DNA from: Sulfurimonas sp.
GTDB lineage: Bacteria; Campylobacterota; Campylobacteria; Campylobacterales; Sulfurimonadaceae
Reading direction: 5' to 3'
Length of the DNA stretch: 45,113 nt
NCBI GenBank assembly: GCA_027013295.1
Contig: JALUXP010000093.1
Span: 1-45,113, forward strand
The notes beneath the pieces are model-generated. The model saw nothing but the letters and a program-made list of their open reading frames with translations. It searched no databases and was not told the origin of the DNA. The number at the start of each line of letters is the position of its first letter. The first letter of the stretch is position 1. Of this stretch, positions 29,434 through 39,794 are shown piece by piece. Both the position numbers and the translations under genes were made by a program.

Positions 29434-30723
29434 CTAATTTATATCTAAAGTCATGGCAACACCTTGCGCACTTATGTTTGAGATATTTGCATCTGCTGTA
29501 TATAGTGCATCAACATTGCCACTGTAAAAAAGAGTATTCCCGTTGCCATTTTTACCACCATCTACATAACCACCCTGTTTTGCATCAACTATACTGACAC
29601 CTTTGTTGTTCTTATCTGCATTGACACTATTGTTATCAAGATATGCTTGTGTGGTTTTTGTGTCATCTATCTCCCAGATAGCAAGCCCTCCGCTAAAGTT
29701 GCCATCAAGAAAGTAGAAACCCTTATCGTAGCCACTATTGTCTCTGTTTTCAAGCAAGTAGTATTTTGAGCCATTTTGTACTTTTACTACATTGTAACTT
29801 GTGAGTGAAGTTGCATTCATCACCTTTGTCCCTTTTGTCTCATCTGGCATTACCCACTTGTTATAGACTTTAGACCAAGCACTCATATGTACAGGGGATT
29901 CTCCAGGATACTGTGTATCATTAGCATACGCCCAAATCCCTGCACCCATCAAGCCAAAAGCACCTATCCCTCCACCAAAGTAAAGGTCCGGAAGGTTAAA
30001 AGCAGAGTGACCTAACTCGTGAGCAATGATACCAATAGTTGCATCATGGGGTGCATGAATATCATGTTTTTCTCCAAAAAGTGCAAAATTACCCTGACCG
30101 CTACATTTTAGAAGGCTTACTCCATCAACAATGGGTGCTATGGAACTATCATCAATACAGCCTTTTTGTGCCCAGATGCCGTTGGTAACATGTTGTCCCT
30201 CATAAGCATCTTCATAACCAGCGATGATAAAAGTGATGAGAAGTTCATCGTAGCTAATATAGCCATCTCCATTATTGTCATAAGCACTAAAAGAGATTTT
30301 ATTTTTTAGTGCACTTAAGGCTAAGGCTAGATCTGGATAGATATTTGCTATATTTTCAGCATTTGGATGATTTTTTCCTAGATTGATAGAGGCTATTCCG
30401 TTGCACCCAGTTGCTTCAGAAAATTCAAATTGATTTTGACTTATTTCTCGATAATAATTGTTAAGTTGTCCTTGTTTTTTCCCAAAAATTTTTGAAGCCC
30501 AAGTTGTTAAATCTGAAGAAATTTGAACATTTTTGTAACTAAGAAGAACAACAAGCATCGGTCTATCTGTCGCACTACTAACAGTTGTTATCTTGGAACT
30601 AGCACACTGGCTTGAAAAAGGGATGGAAGCTGTATAGATATTTGTCACAGCACTCTGATTTGCATCATTCGAACAGCTATTGAGAAACAATAAAGAGAAA
30701 AATAATAACAATAACTGACTCAT
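29434..30723 (-). CDS. M6 family metalloprotease-domain lipoprotein
   Basis: Lipobox-like LFLNSC; EF-hand-like YDNNGDGYISYDELLITFIIAGYE; zinc site GIIAHELGHSAFNLPDLYF; LMGAGIWAY; WSKVYNKWV. Confidence 0.9.
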   Translation of the reverse strand: MSQLLLLFFSLLFLNSCSNDANQSAVTNIYTASIPFSSQCASSKITTVSSATDRPMLVVLLSYKNVQISSDLTTWASKIFGKKQGQLNNYYREISQNQFEFSEATGCNGIASINLGKNHPNAENIANIYPDLALALSALKNKISFSAYDNNGDGYISYDELLITFIIAGYEDAYEGQHVTNGIWAQKGCIDDSSIAPIVDGVSLLKCSGQGNFALFGEKHDIHAPHDATIGIIAHELGHSAFNLPDLYFGGGIGAFGLMGAGIWAYANDTQYPGESPVHMSAWSKVYNKWVMPDETKGTKVMNATSLTSYNVVKVQNGSKYYLLENRDNSGYDKGFYFLDGNFSGGLAIWEIDDTKTTQAYLDNNSVNADKNNKGVSIVDAKQGGYVDGGKNGNGNTLFYSGNVDALYTADANISNISAQGVAMTLDIN

Positions 30724-30761
30724 TTTAAACCTTGTATTCTTTATTATACTATAATCGTGTT

Positions 30762-31352
30762 ATGAAAATGTTAATCATAATTTTATCTACACTTTTAAGC
30801 CTAAGTCTTTTTGCAAATGATGACAATAATGTAAGTGCAGATGCTGGAAAAAGAGCTGGTTTTTTTGTAGGGCTTAGTGCTGGGTTCGCTTACCAGAATA
30901 TGAACTTTTTAAGTAACTCGAAGTCAGAAAGAGAAGACTTATATAGTGGTGCTAGTAGCAGTTTTAAGGCTGGTCTTTTTTTAGATGAGCATTTTGCAAT
31001 TTTTTATAGTAACTATACAACTTTTTTTAGTGCACCATATAAAAATGCTAACTCATATACAGATAAAATATATCTTGATACACTTAGCGGTATAGGGGTG
31101 AGCTATTTTTTTACCGAGAATAAGAGTTATTTTATCTCAGGAAGTGTAGGCAGTGCTATATTTAACACATTAGGTAAAAATAATTTAAACTTTGGAAGTG
31201 CCTATTTACTCTCTTTTGGATATGAATTAGATAACAATATAAATATAGAACTCGTTGTAAAAAAAGCAAGCAAGTACAACTCTCGAGAGTATGATTTTTT
31301 GTCCGTAGATGCACAAAGTACGCAAATCTTGGTTGGTTATACATTTTATTAG
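30762..31352 (+). CDS. Outer-membrane beta-barrel protein
   Basis: Start at internal Met (MKMLIIILSTLLSLSLFAN signal peptide); amphipathic strands, ends LVGYTFY*. Confidence 0.65.
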   Translation: MKMLIIILSTLLSLSLFANDDNNVSADAGKRAGFFVGLSAGFAYQNMNFLSNSKSEREDLYSGASSSFKAGLFLDEHFAIFYSNYTTFFSAPYKNANSYTDKIYLDTLSGIGVSYFFTENKSYFISGSVGSAIFNTLGKNNLNFGSAYLLSFGYELDNNINIELVVKKASKYNSREYDFLSVDAQSTQILVGYTFY

Positions 31353-31387
31353 TGCTATAATGTCATAAATAAAAAACGGAAAAACCT

Positions 31388-32245
31388 ATGCAAAAAAAAG
31401 TACAAAATGAGCATTTAGAGCTCGGACAACTCAACATACTTCGTGTTGAGCGATACTCCCCTCACGGTCTGCATCTTCATGCACTTGATGAAAAAGATGT
31501 CTTGCTTCCAAAAGCTTATGAGACAAAAGAGATGGTTGTTGACTCTTTAGTAGATGTGTTTTTATACACAGATAGTGAGGATAGACTCATCGCTACGACA
31601 CTTAAACCAAAGGCGATGCTTGATGAGTTTGCTTTTTTTGAAGTTGTAGATGTAGCAAAATTTGGTGCTTTTGTGGACTGGGGACTTTTAAAAGACCTGC
31701 TTGTTCCAAACATGCTCCAGCGTAGTCCTTTCAAAGTGGGTGAGAAACGCTTTTTAAAAGTGATCTATGATGAAAAAACACATAGGCTTGTAGGAACTGA
31801 AAAAACACAATCATATTTTAAAGAAAAGCCAAAAGGTCTTAAACTGCATCAAGCGGTAAAGATTGTCATCATTGCCAAAACTCCACTTGGTTTTAAATGT
31901 ATAGTTGAGAATAAATACGAAGGTCTTATCTACAAAAATGAGGTATTTGAAGCACTTGATATTGCTCAAGAGCGACAAGCGTTTATAAAAGCAGTGCGTA
32001 AAGATGGTGGTATAGATATTAAGCTACAAGCAAGTGGTGCTGTGAAAAAAACTGATGATGCACAGAAGGTTTTAGAGATATTAAAACAAAACGGTGGTAA
32101 AATGCCCTACAACTATAAAAGTGATGCAGATCTCATCAAAGATGTTTTCTCTTTAAGTAAAAAAGCATATAAGCGTTCACTCACAAAACTGCAAGATGAT
32201 GAACTCATCGAAGTTAAAGATACGGGAATATATATAAAGGGCTAA
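31388..32245 (+). CDS. S1-like RNA-binding protein (CvfB/YitL-like)
   Basis: LGQLNILRVERYSPHGLHLHALDEKDVLLPKAY; FFEVVDVAKFGAFVDWGLLKDLLVP; C-terminal winged-helix-like KRSLTKLQDDELIEVKDTGIYIK. Confidence 0.85.
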   Translation: MQKKVQNEHLELGQLNILRVERYSPHGLHLHALDEKDVLLPKAYETKEMVVDSLVDVFLYTDSEDRLIATTLKPKAMLDEFAFFEVVDVAKFGAFVDWGLLKDLLVPNMLQRSPFKVGEKRFLKVIYDEKTHRLVGTEKTQSYFKEKPKGLKLHQAVKIVIIAKTPLGFKCIVENKYEGLIYKNEVFEALDIAQERQAFIKAVRKDGGIDIKLQASGAVKKTDDAQKVLEILKQNGGKMPYNYKSDADLIKDVFSLSKKAYKRSLTKLQDDELIEVKDTGIYIKG

Positions 32246-32249
32246 GCAT

Positions 32250-32936
32250 ATGACATTCAATCAAATAAAAATGGCACTCTATTCAACCTTTCTTACAAAT
32301 TGGTATGGGTTGAAACTGAGAAAACTAAAAACTTTAAAAGAGCAAAAAACTGTGAGAGCACAATATTGTGCCTCTTTACTTGAAACTCTCAATATAGAAG
32401 TAAAAGTGATCAATGAACAAAATATTCCGCAAACTGGAAACTACCTTTTAGCATCAAACCATCGTACAATCATTGATCCACTGATAGTAGAAGTTGCTAC
32501 AAGATTCCATAATATACAGGGCTATTGGATATCAAAAAAAGAGCTTTATGACTCTTTTTTCTTTGGTTTATTTGTAAGAAATGCTGGCACTCTTTTGATA
32601 GATCGTGAAGCATCACAAATGAGTGCTTTTTTCAAAGAGATCAAGGAAAAAGTAAAAGAGGGTGATAGTATCTACATCTTCCCAGAGGGTACAAGAAACA
32701 AATCTGATGAGCCTTTAGGGGAGTTTAAATCAGGATCACAGCTTATAGCCATAAAAAATCGCCTTGATATCCTACCCATATATATTCGTAATCGTGCAGA
32801 TAAAATCTTAGAAGATGCTATTGCTGATTCTAGCGTGAGAAGAGTTGTTGAAGTTGAGTTTGGTGACTTGATAAGTTATAAGGATAGAGAATTACCACTT
32901 CAAGAGGCATATAAGAAAACATTTAATATAACTTAA
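32250..32936 (+). CDS. plsC: 1-acyl-sn-glycerol-3-phosphate acyltransferase family protein
   Basis: ASNHRTIIDPLI (variant of NHxxxxD); GTLLIDREA; IYIFPEGTRNKSDE. Confidence 0.85.
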   Translation: MTFNQIKMALYSTFLTNWYGLKLRKLKTLKEQKTVRAQYCASLLETLNIEVKVINEQNIPQTGNYLLASNHRTIIDPLIVEVATRFHNIQGYWISKKELYDSFFFGLFVRNAGTLLIDREASQMSAFFKEIKEKVKEGDSIYIFPEGTRNKSDEPLGEFKSGSQLIAIKNRLDILPIYIRNRADKILEDAIADSSVRRVVEVEFGDLISYKDRELPLQEAYKKTFNIT

Positions 32937-32971
32937 CTATAATATTTAAAATGAATATTAAGGAATGTTAG

Positions 32972-34189
32972 ATGTCAAAGTCATATTTAGAATCACACCC
33001 AGATGAAAATGGTTTTTTTGGAAAATTTGGTGGTGCTTTTCTACCACCACCATTAGAAGGTCCCTTTGCTGAGATCACCAAAGAGTATCAACGGCTTAAA
33101 AATGACCCTGAATTTATAGCTGAACTTAAATATGTTCGTAAACACTATCAAGGTCGTCCAACTCCCATCTCCTATGCTAAAAATCTCACCGAACATTGTG
33201 GGGGTGCAAAAATCTTTTTAAAGCGAGAAGATTTGAATCACTCAGGTGCACATAAACTCAACCACTGTATGGCAGAAGTTATCCTTGCTAAAAAGCTTGG
33301 TAAAACTAAGGTTATAGCCGAGACTGGTGCTGGTCAGCATGGGGTTGCTTTAGCTACTGCGGCGGCATACTTTGGTTTAGAATGTGAAATCCATATGGGA
33401 CAAGTTGACATAGAAAAGGAGCATCCAAATGTAGTGCGTATGAAGATTCTTGGTGCGAAAGTTATCCCTGCAACCCATGGGCTTCAAACACTCAAAGAAG
33501 CGGTTGACAGTGCCTTTGAAGCGTATGTACCTCAGGCAGATACAGCTCTTTTTTGTATAGGAAGTGTTGTTGGTCCACACCCTTTCCCGCTGATGGTAAG
33601 AGATTTCCAATCAGTAGTAGGGCATGAGGCGAAAGAACAGTTTTTAGAGATGGAAGATGCCTTGCCAAATCATGTAGTGGCCTGTGTAGGTGGTGGCTCA
33701 AACGCTATGGGAATCTTTGCTGGTTTCATTGATGAAGAAGAGGTGAACCTTACGGGAGTAGAGCCGATGGGGCGTGGCGATAAACTAGGTGAACATGCTG
33801 CTTCACTTACTTATGGAGAAGAAGGCATTATGCATGGTTTTAATTCTATCATGCTCAAAGATGCCAAAGGTGAACCAGCTCCTGTTTATTCTATAGGGAG
33901 CGGGATTGATTATCCATCTGTTGGACCAGAACAAGCCTATCTTTCTTCGATAGGGCGTACCACTGTCGGTCTATGCAATGATGAAGAAGCAGTTGATGCT
34001 TTTTATAAACTCTCACAACTAGAAGGCATCATCCCAGCCTTAGAGTCTGCTCACGCTGTAGCTTATGCTATGAAGTTAGCTAAAGAGATAGGACCAGAGA
34101 AAACTATACTCATCAATCTTAGTGGACGCGGAGACAAAGATATTGATTTTGTTGTAGAGCATCATCGTGTTCCAAATGCAAAGTTTTAA
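32972..34189 (+). CDS. trpB: Tryptophan synthase beta chain (no trpA adjacent)
   Basis: [33 protein letters not shown] (PLP Lys); [60 protein letters not shown]. Confidence 0.93.
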   Translation: MSKSYLESHPDENGFFGKFGGAFLPPPLEGPFAEITKEYQRLKNDPEFIAELKYVRKHYQGRPTPISYAKNLTEHCGGAKIFLKREDLNHSGAHKLNHCMAEVILAKKLGKTKVIAETGAGQHGVALATAAAYFGLECEIHMGQVDIEKEHPNVVRMKILGAKVIPATHGLQTLKEAVDSAFEAYVPQADTALFCIGSVVGPHPFPLMVRDFQSVVGHEAKEQFLEMEDALPNHVVACVGGGSNAMGIFAGFIDEEEVNLTGVEPMGRGDKLGEHAASLTYGEEGIMHGFNSIMLKDAKGEPAPVYSIGSGIDYPSVGPEQAYLSSIGRTTVGLCNDEEAVDAFYKLSQLEGIIPALESAHAVAYAMKLAKEIGPEKTILINLSGRGDKDIDFVVEHHRVPNAKF

Positions 34190-34222
34190 TGAATTATATT
34201 GTGAAGTATCTGTTTGAGGGTT

Positions 34223-36610
34223 TTACTGCTCCACAATGCTCTTAGCATCTTTTGCTAAAGTAGCCCATGAGCTTGATGGTGCAAGTTTCATCACCTCTTG
34301 GAAAGCTTTTATGGCATCTTTATCTCGCCATAGTTTTGTATAGACACTTCCAAGTAGATACTGTTGTCTTGCTTTGTCTTTTGTTGATAATTTAACCATA
34401 TTCAAGGACTGCATAATATCTAATGCTTTATTGTAGTCCTCTTTTTCCATATATGCTTCAAATACACTAAACTCTACAAAAGGGCTTTGTGTATTTGTTT
34501 TATATTTTCTTTGTAATTTTATCACATCTGTTGCATATTTGATAACTATATTGTCATCATTCATTTTTATCCCAACATTCATCACTGCTATATATCGTTG
34601 TATATCTTTATAGTCCAATCCAAATATTTTTTGAAGATTCACCATGGCTTTGAGCATATTATTATCTTGTTCAACTCGCTGATAAGTATCAAATATAATT
34701 CTATAGATATCTAAATATTTTGAATTTTTATCATCTTGTATCAATTCTTTGAGTTCATTAGAAGCTTCTATTACATCGCTATAATTCCCTGTAGCAAAAT
34801 CTATTTTTATATACCTATAAAGCCATTTTTTTCTATGCCCTAGATTCAAAGACTTGAGATTTTTTTGTGCAGTTGCTCTAGCTAGTGCATAGTCAGCACC
34901 CTTCATAGAGCATGCATAAACACCATCATCCCATCTATCCGAAAGAGTAATATTGTACTCATTTGAAGTGGCCAACACTTGATTGCATTCATTATCTTTT
35001 AAAGATTGCTCCATAAGACCTACCGCAGCATCGTGAATCAATGCAGAAGTATCAGTGTACTTTTTCTTATCAAGAGCTAAGATTTTATTCTTAAACTTCA
35101 AGAGATCCTTGTACTTAGCATTTTGTAATAATAATTTTGCTTTTTCATATACCGCTCTATCCCCAATGGTATCACCTTGATATGTCTGTTCAAGAGAATC
35201 AAGTTTCGCAAGTTTTGCACTGACATTATCATCTGTATCTACATCAAAAAACAGAGAATCTTTTGCAACTTCAACTTCAGGCTCATAAGTCCCTCCCTCA
35301 TAGTTTTTGAGATATTTATTGAGAACATTAAGAGCTTCAAGCTTTTTATCTGTTTTTGAAAGCCATATACCCTCATCCTTTAGCAATATCTCGGCATCAT
35401 CATCTTGGTATTGATCAAGACCTACTAAAAGGACTTTTGCGATACTTGCTGCAGTGAGATAATCTCCCTCTTGGGCAAACTGCTTCATAGTTTCTCTTGA
35501 TATATCGTATTGTGATTTGAAAAAACTTGGTTTTGCTTTGAGTATTTTTGTGATGTAGGCAGCCGCTTTTATATGGTTACCATAGTTGATCTGATATCTA
35601 GCTATTTGAAATGCTGCAGTTGCTGCGACATCTAAATCATTGGTTAGCTTCAGAGCTTTTTCATAGTAACCTAAGGCTCTGTTATTATCTCCATTTGCTT
35701 CGAGCATCTCTGCCTTATATATGTATCCCCATTGAGCAAATTTACTCTCTTTATACTCACTAAATAGTCTCTCAAAAAAGTAGTCCGCATCACTTGATTG
35801 TCCTAATTTTGTATAGGCTTTTGCGATAAGAGATAAAACTTCAGCCATATTATTATTTGAAGAATAATCTTGCAGATAGGTTTTTCCTAAGTCTACTACT
35901 CCCTCATAATCTTTATTTTGAGTTTGTAGTTTTATTTTATAATAATATAACTCTGGTTTAAAAAGGGTATTGGGATACTGAGCTAATGTTTCTTCAAGAA
36001 GATCATAACACAACTCATATTTTTTATCTTTATAAAGTTTTTTGATTTCTAAGTAGTCTGTAACATCTTGGACTTGTTTCACCTTTACAGGTTTTCCATC
36101 AATATCCAAACCTCCTACATAAGGTAATAGATCTTCATTTATAGTAATTGGGAAATTAATAGCTTGTGGGGAATAGGACTCTTTTTTTTCAAAAGGCAAC
36201 TCCTTGATGTATCCTGTTATCATCCAATGCTTTGCTAATTTTATGTTTGATGTATAAGTTGTATCATCGCGTTTGAGATCAAAGACTATAGGTATTAACT
36301 TCATTTTTTGAAATGGCTTGATAATGATAAAAAAAGTTTTATTATTTACTTGTGTATCTATATCAAAAAAATTATTTTTTATCTCTTTTATTTTTTGAGA
36401 TGGTTTTTGACTAAAAGCACAAATAATTTTTGTTGTCACATCAAATTCATTTTTTTGACTTTGACATAAAAATTTATCTCTATCTTTTAGATGAAGTATT
36501 GAAAATTTCTGATGATTTTGTTTTGCACCCTCAAGAGTGATCTCTAAAGCAGAGATTTTTAGAACAAGGAGGGAAAATAAACTAAAGAAAAATAGTACCT
36601 GTTTTAGCAA
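34223..36610 (-). CDS. pflA: TPR-repeat exported protein, probable paralysed-flagellum protein PflA
   Basis: 795 aa with N-terminal signal sequence and multiple TPR-like repeats; directly downstream of nuoN, the position of pflA in Campylobacter jejuni and Helicobacter pylori as I recall it. Confidence 0.75.
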   Translation of the reverse strand: MLKQVLFFFSLFSLLVLKISALEITLEGAKQNHQKFSILHLKDRDKFLCQSQKNEFDVTTKIICAFSQKPSQKIKEIKNNFFDIDTQVNNKTFFIIIKPFQKMKLIPIVFDLKRDDTTYTSNIKLAKHWMITGYIKELPFEKKESYSPQAINFPITINEDLLPYVGGLDIDGKPVKVKQVQDVTDYLEIKKLYKDKKYELCYDLLEETLAQYPNTLFKPELYYYKIKLQTQNKDYEGVVDLGKTYLQDYSSNNNMAEVLSLIAKAYTKLGQSSDADYFFERLFSEYKESKFAQWGYIYKAEMLEANGDNNRALGYYEKALKLTNDLDVAATAAFQIARYQINYGNHIKAAAYITKILKAKPSFFKSQYDISRETMKQFAQEGDYLTAASIAKVLLVGLDQYQDDDAEILLKDEGIWLSKTDKKLEALNVLNKYLKNYEGGTYEPEVEVAKDSLFFDVDTDDNVSAKLAKLDSLEQTYQGDTIGDRAVYEKAKLLLQNAKYKDLLKFKNKILALDKKKYTDTSALIHDAAVGLMEQSLKDNECNQVLATSNEYNITLSDRWDDGVYACSMKGADYALARATAQKNLKSLNLGHRKKWLYRYIKIDFATGNYSDVIEASNELKELIQDDKNSKYLDIYRIIFDTYQRVEQDNNMLKAMVNLQKIFGLDYKDIQRYIAVMNVGIKMNDDNIVIKYATDVIKLQRKYKTNTQSPFVEFSVFEAYMEKEDYNKALDIMQSLNMVKLSTKDKARQQYLLGSVYTKLWRDKDAIKAFQEVMKLAPSSSWATLAKDAKSIVEQ

Positions 36611-36647
36611 ATTAATTTTCCTTTTCTACTCTATTCTCAAAACGAAG

Positions 36648-36718
36648 TTTTGTAGCTTTAGGGGGTTGCAGGAAGATATTTGTCCCTGCAAATATAATGG
36701 GCTTAGCCCATTATATTT
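36648..36718 (-). repeat. Intergenic element copy 2: palindrome - small hairpin - CAACCCCCTAAAGCTACAAAA core
   Basis: On the minus strand: AAATATAATGGGC-TAA-GCCCATTATATTT (36718-36690), then TGCAGGGA...TTCCTGCA hairpin, then CAACCCCCTAAAGCTACAAAA (36668-36648). Confidence 0.7.
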
Positions 36719-36727
36719 AGTAAATAA

Positions 36728-38236
36728 CTAATACCCGCTATTGTATACGAAGCTAGTTACAAATTCTAAGATTGGATTTACTGCTAAAAAAGCAAATATA
36801 GTTCCTATTGTAGCAAAACCAATGATTGTTTTAAGCGCACCTGTTGCATTTGTCACATAAACCGCACCACCTAAACTTCTTGTCTGAGGTTCTTTCATAA
36901 ACATAAACACAATAAGTTTCAAATAGTAATAACCTGCTATTGCAGAGTTAAGTGCCATGATAAGTGCTAACACTGGGTATCCACCAGTTACAGCAGAACT
37001 TATCATATACATTTTACCCCAAAACAGAGCAAAAGGTGGAACACCAGCAAGACTTAACATAAATAGAGCCATGACAGAAGCTGCCATTGGTGATGTTTTT
37101 ATCATCCCTGAAAATTTTTCAAATGAATGGTCTGAACTTTGGTGTGTTGGAAGATTTTTCTGTCTTGAAATCCAAAGCATAGAGAAAGCTCCAAGGTTAG
37201 TAAAACTAAAAAGTATCCAGTAAAGAAACAGTGCTGAATTTGACTGCGTGGTCCCTATAAGAATCGCAGCCATAACAAAACCAGCATGACTTACGGAAGA
37301 ATATGCCAACATCCTTTTCACATCTGTTTGCACTAGCGCCCAGATATTTGCAGCAGTCATAGTCACAACAACTAAGATATAAAGTACAACTTCAAGCCAA
37401 ACTACACCACTATGAATTAGAAACTCAAAGAAACGCATTGAGACTACAAATCCAGCTATCTTAGGTACGATAGACATATATCCAGCAAGTGCTGCTGAAC
37501 TTCCCTCGTATACATCTGGTGTCCAAGTATGAAAAGGAACCATAGAGAGTTTGAAACCAAATGAAGCAAGCATAAAAGCTACACCGATAAGAACAAAACC
37601 TATATCTGCATATCCGTTTGCACTGAGTACAGCGGCAATCTGATTAATCTCGATTGAACCTGTTAATGCGTAAAAAACCATAGCTCCAAAAGAGAAAAAA
37701 CCAGCGGCTAAGGCACCCATAGTAAAGTACTTAATAGCTGCTTCAAAACTTTTTTCACGGTTATGCATAGCTATAAGCGTGTAGAGGGCAAGAGAAGCTG
37801 TCTCTAAACCTACAAAGACAAGGATTAAGTTGTCTGTTGCGACCATAAACTGAAATCCAGCAATCATAAACAAAAAGAGTGCAAAAAATTCAGGGTATGA
37901 AAATTCATGGAATCTTTTATGGGTAAGTGCAAGTGGGATAAAAAGCATAGATGCACCAACAATGATAAACTGCGAAAGTATCGCTAAGCCATCGATAAGC
38001 ATCACATCAAATACACCTGACATTGTACCATTTTGATTAAAAACACCTGCAGAATTTAACAAGGCATTAAAGTCTATGAAGAGGATAAGTAAAGAAAGCA
38101 TTACATACAAACTCTTATCAAGTCCACCTTTAAACATATCTATAATTAAGATTAATAAAGCTCCAACGATAGGGATCAACATTGGTGCAAGAGTCACAAG
38201 GTTGAGTGACTCTACTGAAATATTTACTGGGCTCAT
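36728..38236 (-). CDS. nuoN: NADH-quinone oxidoreductase subunit N
   Basis: Multi-TM antiporter-like; [49 protein letters not shown]. Confidence 0.96.
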   Translation of the reverse strand: MSPVNISVESLNLVTLAPMLIPIVGALLILIIDMFKGGLDKSLYVMLSLLILFIDFNALLNSAGVFNQNGTMSGVFDVMLIDGLAILSQFIIVGASMLFIPLALTHKRFHEFSYPEFFALFLFMIAGFQFMVATDNLILVFVGLETASLALYTLIAMHNREKSFEAAIKYFTMGALAAGFFSFGAMVFYALTGSIEINQIAAVLSANGYADIGFVLIGVAFMLASFGFKLSMVPFHTWTPDVYEGSSAALAGYMSIVPKIAGFVVSMRFFEFLIHSGVVWLEVVLYILVVVTMTAANIWALVQTDVKRMLAYSSVSHAGFVMAAILIGTTQSNSALFLYWILFSFTNLGAFSMLWISRQKNLPTHQSSDHSFEKFSGMIKTSPMAASVMALFMLSLAGVPPFALFWGKMYMISSAVTGGYPVLALIMALNSAIAGYYYLKLIVFMFMKEPQTRSLGGAVYVTNATGALKTIIGFATIGTIFAFLAVNPILEFVTSFVYNSGY

Positions 38237-38237
38237 A

Positions 38238-39791
38238 TTAGTGACCTCCCTGTTGTGAAATTGTTATTATCTCTACACCTTCTGAAAGGTTAGGGATTCT
38301 TATTTTTGCTTCATGGCTCACAGCTTTGTCATGCATAAGTTGCACAATAGATTCCACTGAATTACTAATAGGACCGAGAAGCACTTTAGGATAGATACCT
38401 AACCAAATAGTAATCATTACTAAAGGTATTAAAGCGATAAGTTCTCTTTTGTTTACATCTGGAAGATGTTTATTTTCCTCTTTTGTAACTTTGCCAAAGA
38501 ACATTTTTTTATATGCCGTTAACATGTAGATAGCACCTACGATGATAGCTACCCCTGCAAGTAATGTTAAGATGTGTGACTGCTGATAAAAACCTAGTAA
38601 TGATAAAAACTCACCTACGAAGTTAATAGTAAGTGGAAGACCCACTGAAGCCATCATCATAATACCAAATATAGTTGCATATTTCGGCATGACAGAAGCG
38701 AGTCCACCAAATTCACTCATAAGTTTTGTATGGCGTCTATCATAGATAACACCAACAAGTAAAAATAATGCACCTGCAACTACCCCATGCCCAATCATTA
38801 AAAATACACTACCAGAGATACCCTCTACATTTAAAGCAAATGTACCTAGTATGATAACACCCATATGTGATATGGATGAGTATGCCACAACTTGTTTCAC
38901 ATCTTTTTGGGCATATGCGACCATTGCTGTATATATAATCATGATGATGGCAAGAACAGCAATCGGGATCATGAAAAATGTTGATGCATCTGGAAACAAT
39001 GGTAATGAAAAACGGATAAAGGCATATGTACCCATTTTAAGGAGTATTGCGGCTAGTATCACCGAACCAATAGTTGGTGCTTGTCCATGTGCATAAGGTA
39101 ACCAAGTGTGGAATGGAAACATAGGCACTTTGATAGCAAAACCTAAGAAAAATGCTGCAAAAAGCCATAATTGAAAGCTCTCTGGTAAGATAAGTCTATA
39201 CCAATCAAGTATAGCAAATGACCATTGACCTGTTGCTTGATAATAAAAATATGCCATAAAAAGCACACCCACAAGCATTACTAATGAACCTGCAAATGTA
39301 TATAAGAAGAATTTAATAGATGCATAGATTCTTTTTTCTCCACCCCATGCACCGATTATATAAAGCATAGGGACAAGAGAAAGTTCCCAAAATACATAAA
39401 AAACCATTGCATCAAGTGCTGCAAATACACCCACCATTGTCATTTGTAAAAATAACAATGTAACTATCATATTTTTTACATCTTTTGTATCTGTAAGCGA
39501 AGCGATACCTATCATAGTAAAAAATGCAGCTAAAATGATAATAAACAATGAGATGCCATCTACACCTAAGATATAGTTAACACCAAATGCTGGGATTAAT
39601 GGTAACTGTTCCATAAATTGCATACCAGACACACCATTGTCAAATGCAAACCAAAGCCATAACGAGAGTGCAAATTCAATGATTGATACTGCAATACCAT
39701 AAGCTCGCATACTATCTTTATGCACTACAAATCCAAGCACACCTGCGAGTGCTGGAAAGAAAATTAAAATTGATAAGATATGATCTAACAT
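38238..39791 (-). CDS. nuoM: NADH-quinone oxidoreductase subunit M
   Basis: [93 protein letters not shown]. Confidence 0.97.
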   Translation of the reverse strand: MLDHILSILIFFPALAGVLGFVVHKDSMRAYGIAVSIIEFALSLWLWFAFDNGVSGMQFMEQLPLIPAFGVNYILGVDGISLFIIILAAFFTMIGIASLTDTKDVKNMIVTLLFLQMTMVGVFAALDAMVFYVFWELSLVPMLYIIGAWGGEKRIYASIKFFLYTFAGSLVMLVGVLFMAYFYYQATGQWSFAILDWYRLILPESFQLWLFAAFFLGFAIKVPMFPFHTWLPYAHGQAPTIGSVILAAILLKMGTYAFIRFSLPLFPDASTFFMIPIAVLAIIMIIYTAMVAYAQKDVKQVVAYSSISHMGVIILGTFALNVEGISGSVFLMIGHGVVAGALFLLVGVIYDRRHTKLMSEFGGLASVMPKYATIFGIMMMASVGLPLTINFVGEFLSLLGFYQQSHILTLLAGVAIIVGAIYMLTAYKKMFFGKVTKEENKHLPDVNKRELIALIPLVMITIWLGIYPKVLLGPISNSVESIVQLMHDKAVSHEAKIRIPNLSEGVEIITISQQGGH

Positions 39792-39794
39792 CTA

